DNA of 64,000 nt from Pseudomonas folii (GCF_014357575.1 NZ_JACONW010000003.1:27658-91657), one strand, 5' to 3'; positions 25,237-34,240 are shown, numbered from the stretch's first letter. Notes: generated by a model from the sequence alone, not told the origin. Translations and numbers: made by a program.

Positions 25237-25258
25237 GGCCTAACCCAAGGGTTGGGCC
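25237..25258 (+). terminator. Hairpin after the Imm33 gene
   Basis: GGCCTAACCC and GGGTTGGGCC pair (one mismatch) over a 2-3-base loop, 12 bases after the stop codon. There is no T-run, so termination is uncertain. Confidence 0.4.
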
Positions 25259-25689
25259 ACTGTAAATAATCTGCATCGCTAGTTGCCCTGGCTATCGGCT
25301 TGAAACGCTGAGGGTCTTGCCGTGCAAAATTTTGATATTTCAGACATCTTATCGTATGAGTTTCCTGATTAGGACTCATCTACGTCGCGAATTCGACCTG
25401 ACCTACCCTCCTTCATAGCAAATGCTTCTATAACGATCTTCAACTGGCGCTAATGGTCAGCACTGGGAGGGTCTACCCCGATTTTCTGAATCACCAAAAA
25501 AGTCATCTCTAATGACCAAGCCAAAATTAGCAGTGGCACAACCTTGGTCGGTGTCATCTGAATGGATTTTGCGTTTTGAATGTTGGACCTTCCGTTAAAT
25601 CCCGATAACTCTGGATGCCTGTTGACGTAATCTTCACCCAGAGTAAGGTGCTGAGGCATATCCAATCGCTAATCCTGCAAGGAAGATAT
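25259..25689. other. Intergenic stretch, possible small ORF only
   Basis: About 430 A/T-rich bases. On the minus strand a 69-codon frame starting at ATG 25659 (MPQHLTLGEDYVNRHPEL, then a hydrophobic segment VVPLLILAWSLEMTFLVI) is conceivable but lacks a ribosome binding site. Confidence 0.3.
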
Positions 25690-26172
25690 ATGACAGCCGG
25701 ACTGCATACCGGGACGCACGCCGGCTACAGCGCTCTCAGCTGGGACAATGGATGCGACGTTAACCTGGGCGACGTCATTCGCCAGCTTCCTCAGCTCGTG
25801 CTGAGCCATCACGTGGCAATCGCCTGGTCGGATAGTGGCCCCCATAAACTTAGCACTGCTGAGATAGCCAGCGGTTGGCAACGTATAGGTGACCTGGTAA
25901 TCAGTCCTATGATTACAGATGTCGCTCAGTTGCCCACGCCGGGCTTTGATGAATGGTATGTCTTTGAGCGCTTACCAGATCGGGCCAGTCTCTCCAGATT
26001 TAACAGCGCTATCGCATTTCAACCTTTCGGAGAGAGCAGTAAGGTCGAAGAGTTCTGGTCACAAATTGAGGATTTGCAACCAACACACGCTCTGCTTGGC
26101 GCCTGTCCAAGCCTGTTACTGATCACGCGGGACGCTGCCCTATATGAGCGCGTACTTGCTTTTATTCGCTAA
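25690..26172 (+). CDS. Hypothetical protein, 160 aa
   Basis: ATG 25690 follows AAGGAAGATAT; the frame extends upstream to 25615 without a good start. Begins MTAGLHTGTHAGYSALSW and has strands rich in W, D and H (AIAWSDSGPHKLS, DEWYVFERLPD). Soluble. No named family; the genomic setting among immunity genes makes an immunity role possible. Confidence 0.5.
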   Translation: MTAGLHTGTHAGYSALSWDNGCDVNLGDVIRQLPQLVLSHHVAIAWSDSGPHKLSTAEIASGWQRIGDLVISPMITDVAQLPTPGFDEWYVFERLPDRASLSRFNSAIAFQPFGESSKVEEFWSQIEDLQPTHALLGACPSLLLITRDAALYERVLAFIR

Positions 26173-26366
26173 AGGTTGAGATTCATGCTTTCGAGGATGT
26201 GTGAGGGTAGATCAATCATGACGTCACTGCTCCCGTCGCCTGGATCCTGGCATGTCACAATCGTCCACACTGGCTCACTTCCAGCCAAGCTCGACATCAA
26301 GCAACACCAGCAAGGTCGTTACACTCTTATAAGACGTTGGGACGCTGCCGATTTTCCAGGAAGATT

Positions 26367-26846
26367 ATGGACATTAGACTGACGAAAACAAAAGACTGGA
26401 TGCTTTTGAAGCAAGTCCGACTCGCAGCACTTCTGGACACGCCAACGGCGTTTGGTGTGACTTACCAAACCGCCGCCAAATACACTGACGAACAGTGGAA
26501 AGACCGCGCATCGTCAGCCGGAACGGCATTCTGGCTGGCCTTCGACAGTGACAAACCTGTCGGAATGGTCGGTGCCGCAGTGAGCAGTGCGAATCGCTAT
26601 AACTTGATCGGAATGTGGATTGCGCCTTCTGCACGCGGCTCTGGCGTAGCAACTCAGTTGGTTGAGGCCGTGAAAGCTCGCGCGATAGCCCAAGGCTTTG
26701 ATGGCGTTTTTCTCGACGTCTCTCCAGACAATGCGAGAGCCTCAAACTTCTATCTAAAGCAGGGTTTTGAATTCCTGGATGAATGGGAACCGTTAGAAAG
26801 TCATCCGCATATTTCAGTGCAGACAATGCATTGGTCTGGGAACTGA
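26367..26846 (+). CDS. GNAT family N-acetyltransferase
   Basis: 159 aa, ATG with AGGAAG upstream. The acetyl-CoA loop is MWIAPSARGSGVATQLV (RxSGVA) and the C-terminal FYLKQGFEF motif is typical. Closest in type to small RimI-like acetyltransferases acting on amines or proteins. Stand-alone. Confidence 0.85.
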   Translation: MDIRLTKTKDWMLLKQVRLAALLDTPTAFGVTYQTAAKYTDEQWKDRASSAGTAFWLAFDSDKPVGMVGAAVSSANRYNLIGMWIAPSARGSGVATQLVEAVKARAIAQGFDGVFLDVSPDNARASNFYLKQGFEFLDEWEPLESHPHISVQTMHWSGN

Positions 26847-26914
26847 TTCACTGGCTTTCCTGCTTACAGGACGTGCGCAATGGATCGGTAGTCGTCTTCC
26901 GCCGAGTAGCACTA

Positions 26915-27724
26915 TCACTGTGATCGACAGGCCATTAGCGCATTGAGTTCTCCGTAGGTTTTAGCCTTCAGGTCGTGGGTGTTGAATTGACCGTTTTCCA
27001 GGAAACCGCGTGCCAGTCCCTCCATGGCTCCGTACAAAAACTCCGCGATGGCCGAACCCGCGCTCAATCGCTGGACTCCCATCTGCGCCAAGGCTTCCGG
27101 AGTGGCAAGACCCGGCCGCCAGAGCAGGTTGACTGGCAATGTGGATTCCTGACACACCATGGCAATTTCCCGAGGCTCCACCACGCCTGCAGCGAATAGC
27201 CCATCCGCGCCTGCGCTGGCGTACAGCGCAGCGCGCCTTAGTAGCTCTTCCAATCGCTGCTCAACGGGGAACAAGTTCTTCAGGTAAACGTCGCAGCGCA
27301 CATTGACGAACAGGTTTATCCCCCGCTCGCCTGCGACTTTTCGGGCCGTGTCGATTTTTTGGATGAGCAGCTCTGGCGGAGCGACTCCATCCTCGATATT
27401 GATACCTACCGCACCGGCGTCAATGACAGTGGCGATGACTTTGGCAACGTGCTCAAGGTCATCTGAATAGCCCCCTTCGATATCTACAGTCAGCGGCACG
27501 CTGAGCACTCGGGACATTGAGGCGACGGTACTGCTCAACAACCCAATAGGCAGCTTGTCGCCATCTTGATAACCGTGGGCCCAAGCCACCGCCGCGCTGC
27601 TGGTGGCGACGGCCTTGCTTCCCAGCCGCTCGGCCTGGCGAGCGCCACCCGCGTCCGCCACGTTGGCAAGTATCAGCAAACCCTGCTGGTGAAGACTGTG
27701 AAAAGTGTCATCCAGTGATGCCAT
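26915..27724 (-). CDS. Isocitrate lyase/PEP mutase superfamily protein
   Basis: 269 aa, ATG at 27724. TIM-barrel signatures of the ICL/PEPM superfamily: VDIEGGYSDD (metal-binding Asp/Glu), GINIEDG, and FVNVRCDVYL. Proteins of this subgroup are annotated as isocitrate lyase/phosphoenolpyruvate mutase family; the KKCGH lyase loop is absent, so a classical isocitrate or methylisocitrate lyase is unlikely. They may cleave C-C or C-P bonds of small 2-oxo or hydroxy acids. Single gene. Confidence 0.85.
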   Translation of the reverse strand: MASLDDTFHSLHQQGLLILANVADAGGARQAERLGSKAVATSSAAVAWAHGYQDGDKLPIGLLSSTVASMSRVLSVPLTVDIEGGYSDDLEHVAKVIATVIDAGAVGINIEDGVAPPELLIQKIDTARKVAGERGINLFVNVRCDVYLKNLFPVEQRLEELLRRAALYASAGADGLFAAGVVEPREIAMVCQESTLPVNLLWRPGLATPEALAQMGVQRLSAGSAIAEFLYGAMEGLARGFLENGQFNTHDLKAKTYGELNALMACRSQ

Positions 27725-27872
27725 GAGTATCCGGTTCCTTGTCGATCATCTTGAAGGGGTGGTTACGCAGGGTAGCCCAGTTAAAGCGATTGGGAGCTTC
27801 TACAATATCAGGCAGGAAGGCCGAGAGCGCTCCTTCGCATCAGTTTGCAAACGAACCAGAGTTGAGCTTGAC

Positions 27873-28020
27873 TCGGCCTGCTAACACCGAGAAGCTGAAT
27901 CAGTGTAGACAATCAGCACGAGGAAAAATGGCTGGGGCATGCTCGACCTCAAGCCGCCCCGGTCCATGTCGCCCCCCATACAATGTAAAGCTGAGTACAA
28001 GGTAGAAAGCAGTTTCTAGA
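27873..28020. repeat. ~145-bp element, copy B
   Basis: Same order of blocks as copy A at 22429-22575: CTGCTAACACCGAGAAGCTG, TGTAGACAATCAGCAC, CGACCTCAAGCC, ACAATGTAAAGCTGAGTACA. It lies directly before the SUFU gene. Confidence 0.65.
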
Positions 28021-28117
28021 TGAGTAGAATAATTGGAGCATTTACCGGCCCGAGCTGCCTTCTTCCAACAGAAGTCATAAAGGGAAGTTTGAAACTGATG
28101 ATTACTATGGACACCCA

Positions 28118-28714
28118 ATGAAACAGCCTCCCAGCCTTCAACTAAAAACAGTAGCAAAGCACATCCTCAAATTTTTTGGCGGCACGCCAACTGTTCATGC
28201 TTACTACGATGACGCTAGAGCAAGGTCGATATCTATCGTCACTACGTTCGATACGATAGAGCCCGGTATAAAATCAGTAGGAACCATCGGACTATCTGAA
28301 ATCTCATTAGCAAACGAAGACGGCACGGAATTTATAACCCGCGTCGAGCTTTGCTCTGCTGTTCCAGCAAATTTTGAAGCGTGGGAAAATGTAATAGCGT
28401 CAGCTGCTTTCTGCATAGAACAAAGAAAAAACCCCGTTATGCTGGGGTCTTTCCTGGAAAGCGCTGTTGAGGAGTACTTTCCAAAAACCAAGATGCCTCA
28501 CTTATATTTCTCCATACCTTTTTTATGGAACGATGGCCATTTTGAAGAATTGATTTTTGATGGAATCAAAATAAACTGGTTACAATGTTTTGCAATTCAT
28601 GAAATTGAAAAACAATTTATAGATAAAAACGGTAGTGATGCTTTTGAGGATCTATTGTCAGCACAGGAGACTGATGTGTTCGACATGGAACGTGAGCCTG
28701 TCAGGTTATCTTAG
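28118..28714 (+). CDS. SUFU-domain immunity protein (YqcF-like)
   Basis: 198 aa. The order of conserved blocks fits bacterial suppressor-of-fused domain proteins: VGTIGLSEISL, then ITRVELCSAVP, AAFCIEQRKNP, MPHLYFSIPFLW, IKINWLQCFAIHEIEKQFI and a C-terminal GSDAFEDLLSAQ with DVFDMER. Bacillus subtilis YqcF, a member of the family, is the antitoxin of an LXG toxin. The gene is markedly A/T-rich compared with its neighbours, a sign of recent acquisition. Its stop overlaps the GTG of the Coq7-like gene by one base. Confidence 0.85.
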   Translation: MKQPPSLQLKTVAKHILKFFGGTPTVHAYYDDARARSISIVTTFDTIEPGIKSVGTIGLSEISLANEDGTEFITRVELCSAVPANFEAWENVIASAAFCIEQRKNPVMLGSFLESAVEEYFPKTKMPHLYFSIPFLWNDGHFEELIFDGIKINWLQCFAIHEIEKQFIDKNGSDAFEDLLSAQETDVFDMEREPVRLS

Positions 28715-29295
28715 TGAGTTTTGATAAACTCCATGCCCACCACCTCGAACAAGGCCTACCCAGCGTGACTGACACTGACTACCCGCCCCTGGGCAACCGT
28801 ATGATGAAGGTTGACCATGCCGGCGAGCACGGCGCGACCTGCATCTACAGCGGCCAGTTATTCATGGCTGGGCTTTTTGCTCCTGGCATGGTGAGTGAAC
28901 TCAAGGAATTTCTCTCCCATGAACGCCGTCATCGGACTGTCTTTCAGGCAGAGCTACAGCGGCGCAATTATCCGCGCTGCCGTAGTTACTGGCTGTGCGG
29001 TATCGGCGGTCTGGTGTTGGGCCTGGTCACCGGTCTCTGTGGCCGCAAAGCCATCGTGGCTACCACTGTCGCAGTTGAAAGCGTCGTGCTCAAACACCTG
29101 GCTCATCAACTTCATGAGCTGGGCGATATCGATCCACACGCGGTGGCCGCAATTAAATCGATCGTGGAGGAAGAACAACATCATCACGACCAATCAGCGG
29201 CGCAGATTGATGTCAGTGACCCTTGGTTCAGAGCGCTTAACCCAATGGTGACGGCATGGACTGAAGCCGTAATTTGGATGGGCATGCGCTCTTAG
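28714..29295 (+). CDS. Coq7-like di-iron hydroxylase family protein, copy 1
   Basis: 193 aa from the GTG at 28714; a second GTG at 28765, after CAAGG, gives the 176-aa form that matches copy 2. The demethoxyubiquinone-hydroxylase-type di-iron ligands are visible: DHAGEHGA, SHERRH (ExxH), AVESVVLKHLAHQ and EEEQHHHDQ (ExxH). A hydrophobic segment GIGGLVLGLVTGLCG lies in the middle. It differs from the usual Pseudomonas Coq7 in length and sequence, so it is a paralogue with unknown substrate. Copy 2 at 31221-31751 differs by only about nine residues. Confidence 0.85.
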   Translation: MSFDKLHAHHLEQGLPSVTDTDYPPLGNRMMKVDHAGEHGATCIYSGQLFMAGLFAPGMVSELKEFLSHERRHRTVFQAELQRRNYPRCRSYWLCGIGGLVLGLVTGLCGRKAIVATTVAVESVVLKHLAHQLHELGDIDPHAVAAIKSIVEEEQHHHDQSAAQIDVSDPWFRALNPMVTAWTEAVIWMGMRS

Positions 29296-29323
29296 AATCA
29301 AGCAAAGTTAACGGGTTCCTCCA

Positions 29324-29650
29324 ATGATACGAGTGAATGCAGATCTGATTACTGACTGGCAGACATTCCACAAGGTGTTCTCGGACATATTCGGCTTCCC
29401 GGGCTTCTACGGGTGCAACATGGACGCGTGGATTGATTGCCTCTCGTACCTTGATGACCCCAGCGCAGAAATGTCGTCTGTCCATGTTCAACCAGGACAA
29501 CCGCTATCATTGGTCATCGACAACGCTCAGCGCTTCAAGCAACGCTGCCCTGAACAATTTTCAGCGCTGGTGGAGTGCGCTGCTTTTGTAAACTGGCGGG
29601 CCGTCGTGGCGGGTGGTGCTCCACTTCTGGCGCTCGCCTTCAATGTTTAA
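29324..29650 (+). CDS. Barstar-family inhibitor
   Basis: 108 aa. The barstar signature FPGFYGCNMDAWIDCLSYLDDP is at about residues 23-45, with the preceding helix TDWQTFHKVFSDIFG. Barstar proteins block barnase-type ribonucleases; stand-alone copies act as immunity proteins. It starts 28 bases after the Coq7-like gene. No barnase is encoded nearby. Confidence 0.88.
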   Translation: MIRVNADLITDWQTFHKVFSDIFGFPGFYGCNMDAWIDCLSYLDDPSAEMSSVHVQPGQPLSLVIDNAQRFKQRCPEQFSALVECAAFVNWRAVVAGGAPLLALAFNV

Positions 29651-29703
29651 ATGGTTAACACTGCTGTCACCTTCAGCCAGTCATTTTCCAGGGAGGACAC
29701 CCA

Positions 29704-30501
29704 GTGCTCATCGCCCACCTGTCAGACCCACATATCAGGCCAAAAGGCGAACTCTACAAAGGATTGGTGGATTCAAACACGATGTGCAAACAGGCCATCG
29801 AGCATCTGAACGCACTGCGCCCGCGCCCGGATGTGGTGATCATCACCGGCGATCTGGTAGATGAAGGACAACCGGAAGAGTACGAAATGGCCCGCGCGTT
29901 ACTGGCGGATATCGAGCAACCGCTGTTGATGATCCCTGGCAATCACGATGACCGCGAGTTGTTCAGGTCTGCGTTTGCCCAGGCAGAAAGCGCTACACGC
30001 GAAGGGCCGCTGCACTTTGTTGCGTCACACCTTGGCCCCGTTCGCATCATTGGACTGGATATCACCGTGCCCGACGAACATCACGGTGACATGACCGAAG
30101 CAGCACAGGCATGGCTGGAAGCTGCCCTTGCAGAAGAGCCGGATCGACCAACCCTGATCATGCTCCACCAGCCGCCATTTTTGAGCGGCATTCCTTACAT
30201 TGATACGTATGCGTGTATCAATGCGCACCGGCTTGTTCAGGTGGTCGAGCGCTACCCTGACATCGAGCGAATAGTTTGCGGTCACATCCACCGATCCATG
30301 CAACTGCGCTTTGGTGGCTCCCTGTTGTGCACCGCCCCCAGTACCACCACAGCCATCGCTTTGGCGCTGGACGCAAATGCTCCGGAAGCCTCTTACGTAG
30401 AGCCGCCTGCCCTGCTGTTGCACCACTGGAAACCTGATACGGGGCTTATCACCCATTGGGTGCCGATCGGCAAATTTCCGGGGCCGTTGCCGTTTGCCTG
30501 A
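29704..30501 (+). CDS. Cyclic-nucleotide-type metallophosphoesterase
   Basis: 265 aa from a GTG with GGAGG eight bases before. All metallophosphoesterase motifs are in order: HLSDPHI (DxH), GDLVD, PGNHDD, LHQPPF and GHIHRS. This is the class III cyclic nucleotide phosphodiesterase subgroup (Icc/CpdA-like), though the typical cAMP enzyme of pseudomonads is a different gene. Substrate unproven. Confidence 0.9.
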   Translation: MLIAHLSDPHIRPKGELYKGLVDSNTMCKQAIEHLNALRPRPDVVIITGDLVDEGQPEEYEMARALLADIEQPLLMIPGNHDDRELFRSAFAQAESATREGPLHFVASHLGPVRIIGLDITVPDEHHGDMTEAAQAWLEAALAEEPDRPTLIMLHQPPFLSGIPYIDTYACINAHRLVQVVERYPDIERIVCGHIHRSMQLRFGGSLLCTAPSTTTAIALALDANAPEASYVEPPALLLHHWKPDTGLITHWVPIGKFPGPLPFA

Positions 30502-30562
30502 TGGGTGAGCTTCGCACGTATTTTCCGGCAGAACAGTGCCTCTCCCAAAACGAGGACATCGA

Positions 30563-31009
30563 GTGTCGCCAGTAGATATTCAACTCATCACCACACTGCC
30601 TACCCAGACTCAGGAACTGGAAAAACAAGCCGTGGCAGAGGGCTTCCGGTTTCTCACCCGTTTGGTTGACGAATGGCAGACCGGAGCCAATCGTTTCAGC
30701 GCGAAGGGCGAATGCCTTATGGCGGCGTATCTGGGAGACCGTCTCGTAGGCATTGGTGGCCTGACACGTGACCCGTTTACTCAGGAGAACATCGGCAGGC
30801 TACGCAGGGTGTACATCGCTCGTGAGGCAAGAGGCCAGAACATCGGAAAGACTTTGGTTGATCGGCTTGTGGAACACGCAACTCAACATTTCCGCATCGT
30901 GCGCCTGTCCACTGACACGTCGGATGCGGATGCGTTTTACCTGCGCTGCGGCTTTCAGCCACTGGATGATGATCACGCTACGCATGTGATGTTTTTGGGG
31001 GATGCGTGA
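30563..31009 (+). CDS. GNAT family N-acetyltransferase
   Basis: 148 aa from a GTG preceded by GAGGA. The loop RRVYIAREARGQNIGKTLVD (RGQNIG) and the end FYLRCGFQPLDDD mark a small amine acetyltransferase. It follows the metallophosphoesterase gene by about 60 bases. Confidence 0.85.
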   Translation: MSPVDIQLITTLPTQTQELEKQAVAEGFRFLTRLVDEWQTGANRFSAKGECLMAAYLGDRLVGIGGLTRDPFTQENIGRLRRVYIAREARGQNIGKTLVDRLVEHATQHFRIVRLSTDTSDADAFYLRCGFQPLDDDHATHVMFLGDA

Positions 31010-31220
31010 CGAGGCAAAAGTATAACTTGCTCGGTTCCGGACTGCTTTCGCGCATAAAGTGGCCAGTACATCGACTGCATTTTCATCCCGAAAATCGACT
31101 CTTCCCGGATGAACCCAATCCCACAGACAAGGTGTCGGTGTCACAACAGAGCCGAGTCAGGGTCGATGCTGAAAAGAGGATAAACTTATTGTCCGCCATC
31201 TCGGACAAGGCACACGTAGC

Positions 31221-31751
31221 GTGACTGAAACTGACTACCCGCCTCTTGGCAACCGAATAATGAAGGTCGACCACGCCGGCGAGCACGGCGCTATCTGCAT
31301 CTATAGCGGGCAGTTGTTCATGGCTCGGCTTTTTGCTCCAGGTATGGTGAGTGAACTCAAAGAGTTTCTCTCCCATGAGCGCCGTCATCGGACTGTTTTT
31401 CAAGCTGAGCTGCAACGGCGCAATTATCCGCGCTGCCGCAGTTACTGGCTGTGCGGTATTGGCGGTCTGGTGCTGGGTCTGGTCACCGGCATCTGTGGTC
31501 GCAAAGCCATTGTGGCGACCACCGTTGCGGTGGAAAGTGTCGTGCTCAAACACTTGGCTCATCAGCTTCATGAACTGGGTGATATCGATCCACATGCAGT
31601 GGCCGCTATTACTTCGATCGTGGAAGAGGAACAACACCATCACGACCAATCAGCGGCGCAGATTGATGTCCGCGATCCTTGGTTCAGAGCGCTTAACCCA
31701 TTAGTAACGGCATGGACCGAAACCGTGATCTGGATGGGCATGCGCTCCTGA
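31221..31751 (+). CDS. Coq7-like di-iron hydroxylase family protein, copy 2
   Basis: 176 aa from GTG 31221. Nearly the same protein as copy 1 (28765-29295), with the same ligands (DHAGEHGA, SHERRH, EEEQHHHDQ); most of the nucleotide differences are silent. Upstream, a homologous stretch (CATCTCGGACAAGGC) resembles the N-terminal codons of copy 1 but lost its start. The GTG after CAAGG is therefore the likely start of both. Confidence 0.85.
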   Translation: MTETDYPPLGNRIMKVDHAGEHGAICIYSGQLFMARLFAPGMVSELKEFLSHERRHRTVFQAELQRRNYPRCRSYWLCGIGGLVLGLVTGICGRKAIVATTVAVESVVLKHLAHQLHELGDIDPHAVAAITSIVEEEQHHHDQSAAQIDVRDPWFRALNPLVTAWTETVIWMGMRS

Positions 31752-31836
31752 AACCATGCAAAGCCCAGGGTTGCGACAGCTCTATCATAAACAACGACTG
31801 GCCGATCCCGACCCCGTTGGCTAAAGGTTTTCATAC

Positions 31837-32163
31837 ATGCTGAACGTACTTTTCGTCTGCGGTAAAAACAGATTGCGCAGCCCGACGGCTGAACATGTTT
31901 TTGCAAACTGGCCGGGTGTAACAACGTCATCCGCAGGGGTCGGTAATGACGCCGACGTTCCAGTGGACTCGGAGCTTATCGAGTGGGCGGAGCTGGTATT
32001 CGTCATGGAGCCTGCTCATCGCAGGAAGCTCAAGGCCAGGTTTGCCAATGCGCTGAAAGACAAGCGAGTTGTTTGCCTCGATATCCCTGACGACTTTGAA
32101 TACATGCAACCTGAATTGATCGAGATATTGAAAGCGAAGGTTCATCGCTTTTTGCCCGTTTGA
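31837..32163 (+). CDS. Low-molecular-weight tyrosine phosphatase family protein
   Basis: 108 aa. The phosphate loop CX5RS is VCGKNRLRSPTAE with Cys8 and Arg14, and a late VCLDIPDDFEYM supplies an acidic loop with the general-acid Asp. It is shorter than classical LMW-PTPs (about 150 aa), as in the branch annotated 'low molecular weight protein tyrosine phosphatase family'. Could also act as an arsenate-type reductase fold; phosphatase is more likely. Confidence 0.8.
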   Translation: MLNVLFVCGKNRLRSPTAEHVFANWPGVTTSSAGVGNDADVPVDSELIEWAELVFVMEPAHRRKLKARFANALKDKRVVCLDIPDDFEYMQPELIEILKAKVHRFLPV

Positions 32164-32216
32164 GGAGGGGTGTTGTCAGGGCTGGCTGCCCTGACAATCG
32201 TAAATCAACTGATGAA

Positions 32217-32702
32217 TTACGGACGGTGAACCCGAATATCCAGCCCCTCCTCCGGCGTTGGCGTCTGAAAATATCGAGTGATCAAATCAAACTCTGCGTC
32301 GGTTGCCGCAAAGTCATGCCCGCCGTGTGCATTGCGGGCATGCAACCTGGCACGGCAAATATCATCCTCCACGTCCAGATAGTGCAAGCAGTGTCCTACC
32401 CCGCCTGACTCCGCCAGACCGCGTAACCACTCACGGTCTGCACGAGTATTGCCAGGGAAATCCAGAACAACACTGATACCCGACTGCACTATATCAATAA
32501 CCAACGGGCGCAAAACATCGCGAATTCGATGTGCAAATTGCACATAGTCGGTCACTGATTTGATCTCGCCAGGGTAAAGCCTTGAGAGCCAATGATCCTC
32601 ACTCAGCAGTATTGCTGAATGCTCTGCGACGAGTGCCTTCGCAAGCGTTGATTTGCCCGAGGCGATCTTGCCGCACATGAGATGAAGTTTCGCAGTAGGC
32701 AT
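32217..32702 (-). CDS. P-loop ATP-binding protein (nucleotide/small-molecule kinase-like)
   Basis: 161 aa. Walker A GKIASGKSTLAK at residues 11-22, VVLDFPGN as the Walker B-like strand, and a lid with RARLHARNAHGG. This is the family of small AAA/zeta-toxin-like kinases that phosphorylate antibiotics or metabolites. A related but distinct P-loop protein is at 47923-48450. Confidence 0.8.
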   Translation of the reverse strand: MPTAKLHLMCGKIASGKSTLAKALVAEHSAILLSEDHWLSRLYPGEIKSVTDYVQFAHRIRDVLRPLVIDIVQSGISVVLDFPGNTRADREWLRGLAESGGVGHCLHYLDVEDDICRARLHARNAHGGHDFAATDAEFDLITRYFQTPTPEEGLDIRVHRP

Positions 32703-32750
32703 CGACCTGTCCTGTTTTCAAAATGTGGTGGGTATCTGCTTGAATCACAC

Positions 32751-33209
32751 TCAAAGATCCCGCCCCATCAGCCAGTGTTCCTTATCCCACGCCTGAAAAC
32801 ACTCCAGAACCTGCCAGCCGCGCTTGGCGTAGTACTCATGGCGGTCATGGGTGTGCAGATACAGCCGCGTGTTGCCGTTGGCCTTCGCTGCGGTGCAAAT
32901 GCCCTCGATCAGTTGTTCCGCCAGACCTTGCTGTCGCGCATGCGGGGCGATGAAAACACAGGCCAGCCATGGGCCCAGCTCCGGGCGTTCAGCCAAGTCA
33001 TTTCTAGCCAGCGCAGCGCCGCCCAGCAATTGCCCATCCTCGACGGCAATCAGGCATTGCCAGTCACCATTAACCTGCCCCTCGGCAAATTCACGCTGCC
33101 AGTCATTCAATGAATGACCGACGTACTCATATGCAAATTGTTCGTGCAGCCACTGTGCGAAAGTGTTGCTGTACTGCATATCGTCGCGCAGCCAGATCAG
33201 GCGGAGCAT
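32751..33209 (-). CDS. GNAT family N-acetyltransferase
   Basis: 152 aa; the start at ATG 33209 is fixed by AAGGAA six bases upstream (the longer frame to 33431 overlaps the divergent GNAT gene). Loop ACVFIAPHARQQGLAEQLIE and end YYAKRGWQVLE. Divergent from another GNAT gene. Confidence 0.85.
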   Translation of the reverse strand: MLRLIWLRDDMQYSNTFAQWLHEQFAYEYVGHSLNDWQREFAEGQVNGDWQCLIAVEDGQLLGGAALARNDLAERPELGPWLACVFIAPHARQQGLAEQLIEGICTAAKANGNTRLYLHTHDRHEYYAKRGWQVLECFQAWDKEHWLMGRDL

Positions 33210-33387
33210 TTGGGATTCCTTTTTGTTTACTTCCAATGAGTTCATTATTTCCATCACCACAAGTCTGGTGTATTTCTCACCCGGATCAGTATCTGGCGGA
33301 TCATTGCTGCGAACCCACTCGACATCCAGAGTCGCACTCTGCAAAAGTATCAACCGATGACCGATGCCGCTCCAAGGACTTCTTGCA

Positions 33388-33945
33388 ATGGACAGCCCGC
33401 ATACACTGCAAACCGCTCGCTTGACACTCACTCCGCTGCAACTGGCCGACGCCTCCGATATCCAGCAGCTATTCCCCCACTGGGAAGTGGTCCGCTACCT
33501 CGACAGTCGGGTGCCATGGCCTTACCCGGATGACGGCGCACTGACGTATGTTAGTGACGTCGTGCTCCCGGCCATCGCGGCAGGACGCGAATGGCACTGG
33601 ATGATCCGCTTGGGATCGGAGTTGTCACAGAGCATAGGCAGCATCAGTCTGTACGATCACCCAGGCAACAACCGGGGCTTCTGGCTCGCCCCGCAATGGC
33701 AGGGCAAAGGCTACATCCGTGAGGCCTGCAAGGTCATTAACGCGTACTGGTTTGAAACGCTGGCACGCCCGGTTATGCAAGTCCCCAAAGCGGTGGACAA
33801 CCAGGCGTCGCGCAAGGTCTCACAGCACGAAGGCATGCGCTTGATCGAAACAAGGGAAGGCCATTTTGTATCGGGGCCGATGCTCAAGGAAATATGGGAG
33901 ATGACGCGTGCCGAATGGTTGAGCAGAACAGCAACATGCGAGTAG
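33388..33945 (+). CDS. GNAT family N-acetyltransferase (RimJ/RimL type)
   Basis: 185 aa, ATG with AAGGA upstream. RimJ/L features: TARLTLTPLQLADA, GFWLAPQWQGKGYIREAC, and a C-terminal RTATCE. Divergent from the GNAT at 32751 and followed closely by the 94-aa gene. Confidence 0.85.
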   Translation: MDSPHTLQTARLTLTPLQLADASDIQQLFPHWEVVRYLDSRVPWPYPDDGALTYVSDVVLPAIAAGREWHWMIRLGSELSQSIGSISLYDHPGNNRGFWLAPQWQGKGYIREACKVINAYWFETLARPVMQVPKAVDNQASRKVSQHEGMRLIETREGHFVSGPMLKEIWEMTRAEWLSRTATCE

Positions 33946-33955
33946 AGGTAAACCT

Positions 33956-34240
33956 GTGGAACTGAGAATATCCGAAGCAGCCGACTGGCATTTATTTGAA
34001 GTGATCGCCCGAAAGCTTGAGCACAGCCTCAAAGGCGTCTGGACACAAAAAGCCGACGGCCTTGAAGAGCGTTATTGGGATTTGCTGGTAGGCGATCAGA
34101 CCATCACGCTGCACCTTGAACATTATTTGGGTATCAGCTTGTTCAATACGCAGCAGGATCAACCGACAGATCTGCTTGAAATGGCTCATCGTTTATTGGC
34201 AGCTGATTTCCCGGTGGCGTTTGAGCAAGACTCGTTATAA
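33956..34240 (+). CDS. DUF3630-like small protein
   Basis: 94 aa from GTG with GAGG seven bases before, 10 bases after the GNAT stop. The DWHLFEVIARKLEHSLKG start and the WDLLVGDQTITLHLEHYLGI centre resemble the small gammaproteobacterial DUF3630 family; assignment tentative. Confidence 0.6.
   Translation: MELRISEAADWHLFEVIARKLEHSLKGVWTQKADGLEERYWDLLVGDQTITLHLEHYLGISLFNTQQDQPTDLLEMAHRLLAADFPVAFEQDSL

Noticed and set aside
25237..25258. GGCCTAAC...GTTGGGCC considered as an attC site
   Set aside because: The core-like arms are separated by only a few bases with no L arms, so it is a simple hairpin.
26176..26382. 68-codon frame before the GNAT gene at 26367
   Set aside because: Overlaps the GNAT start, has no ribosome binding site and no recognised product; evidence too weak for a gene.
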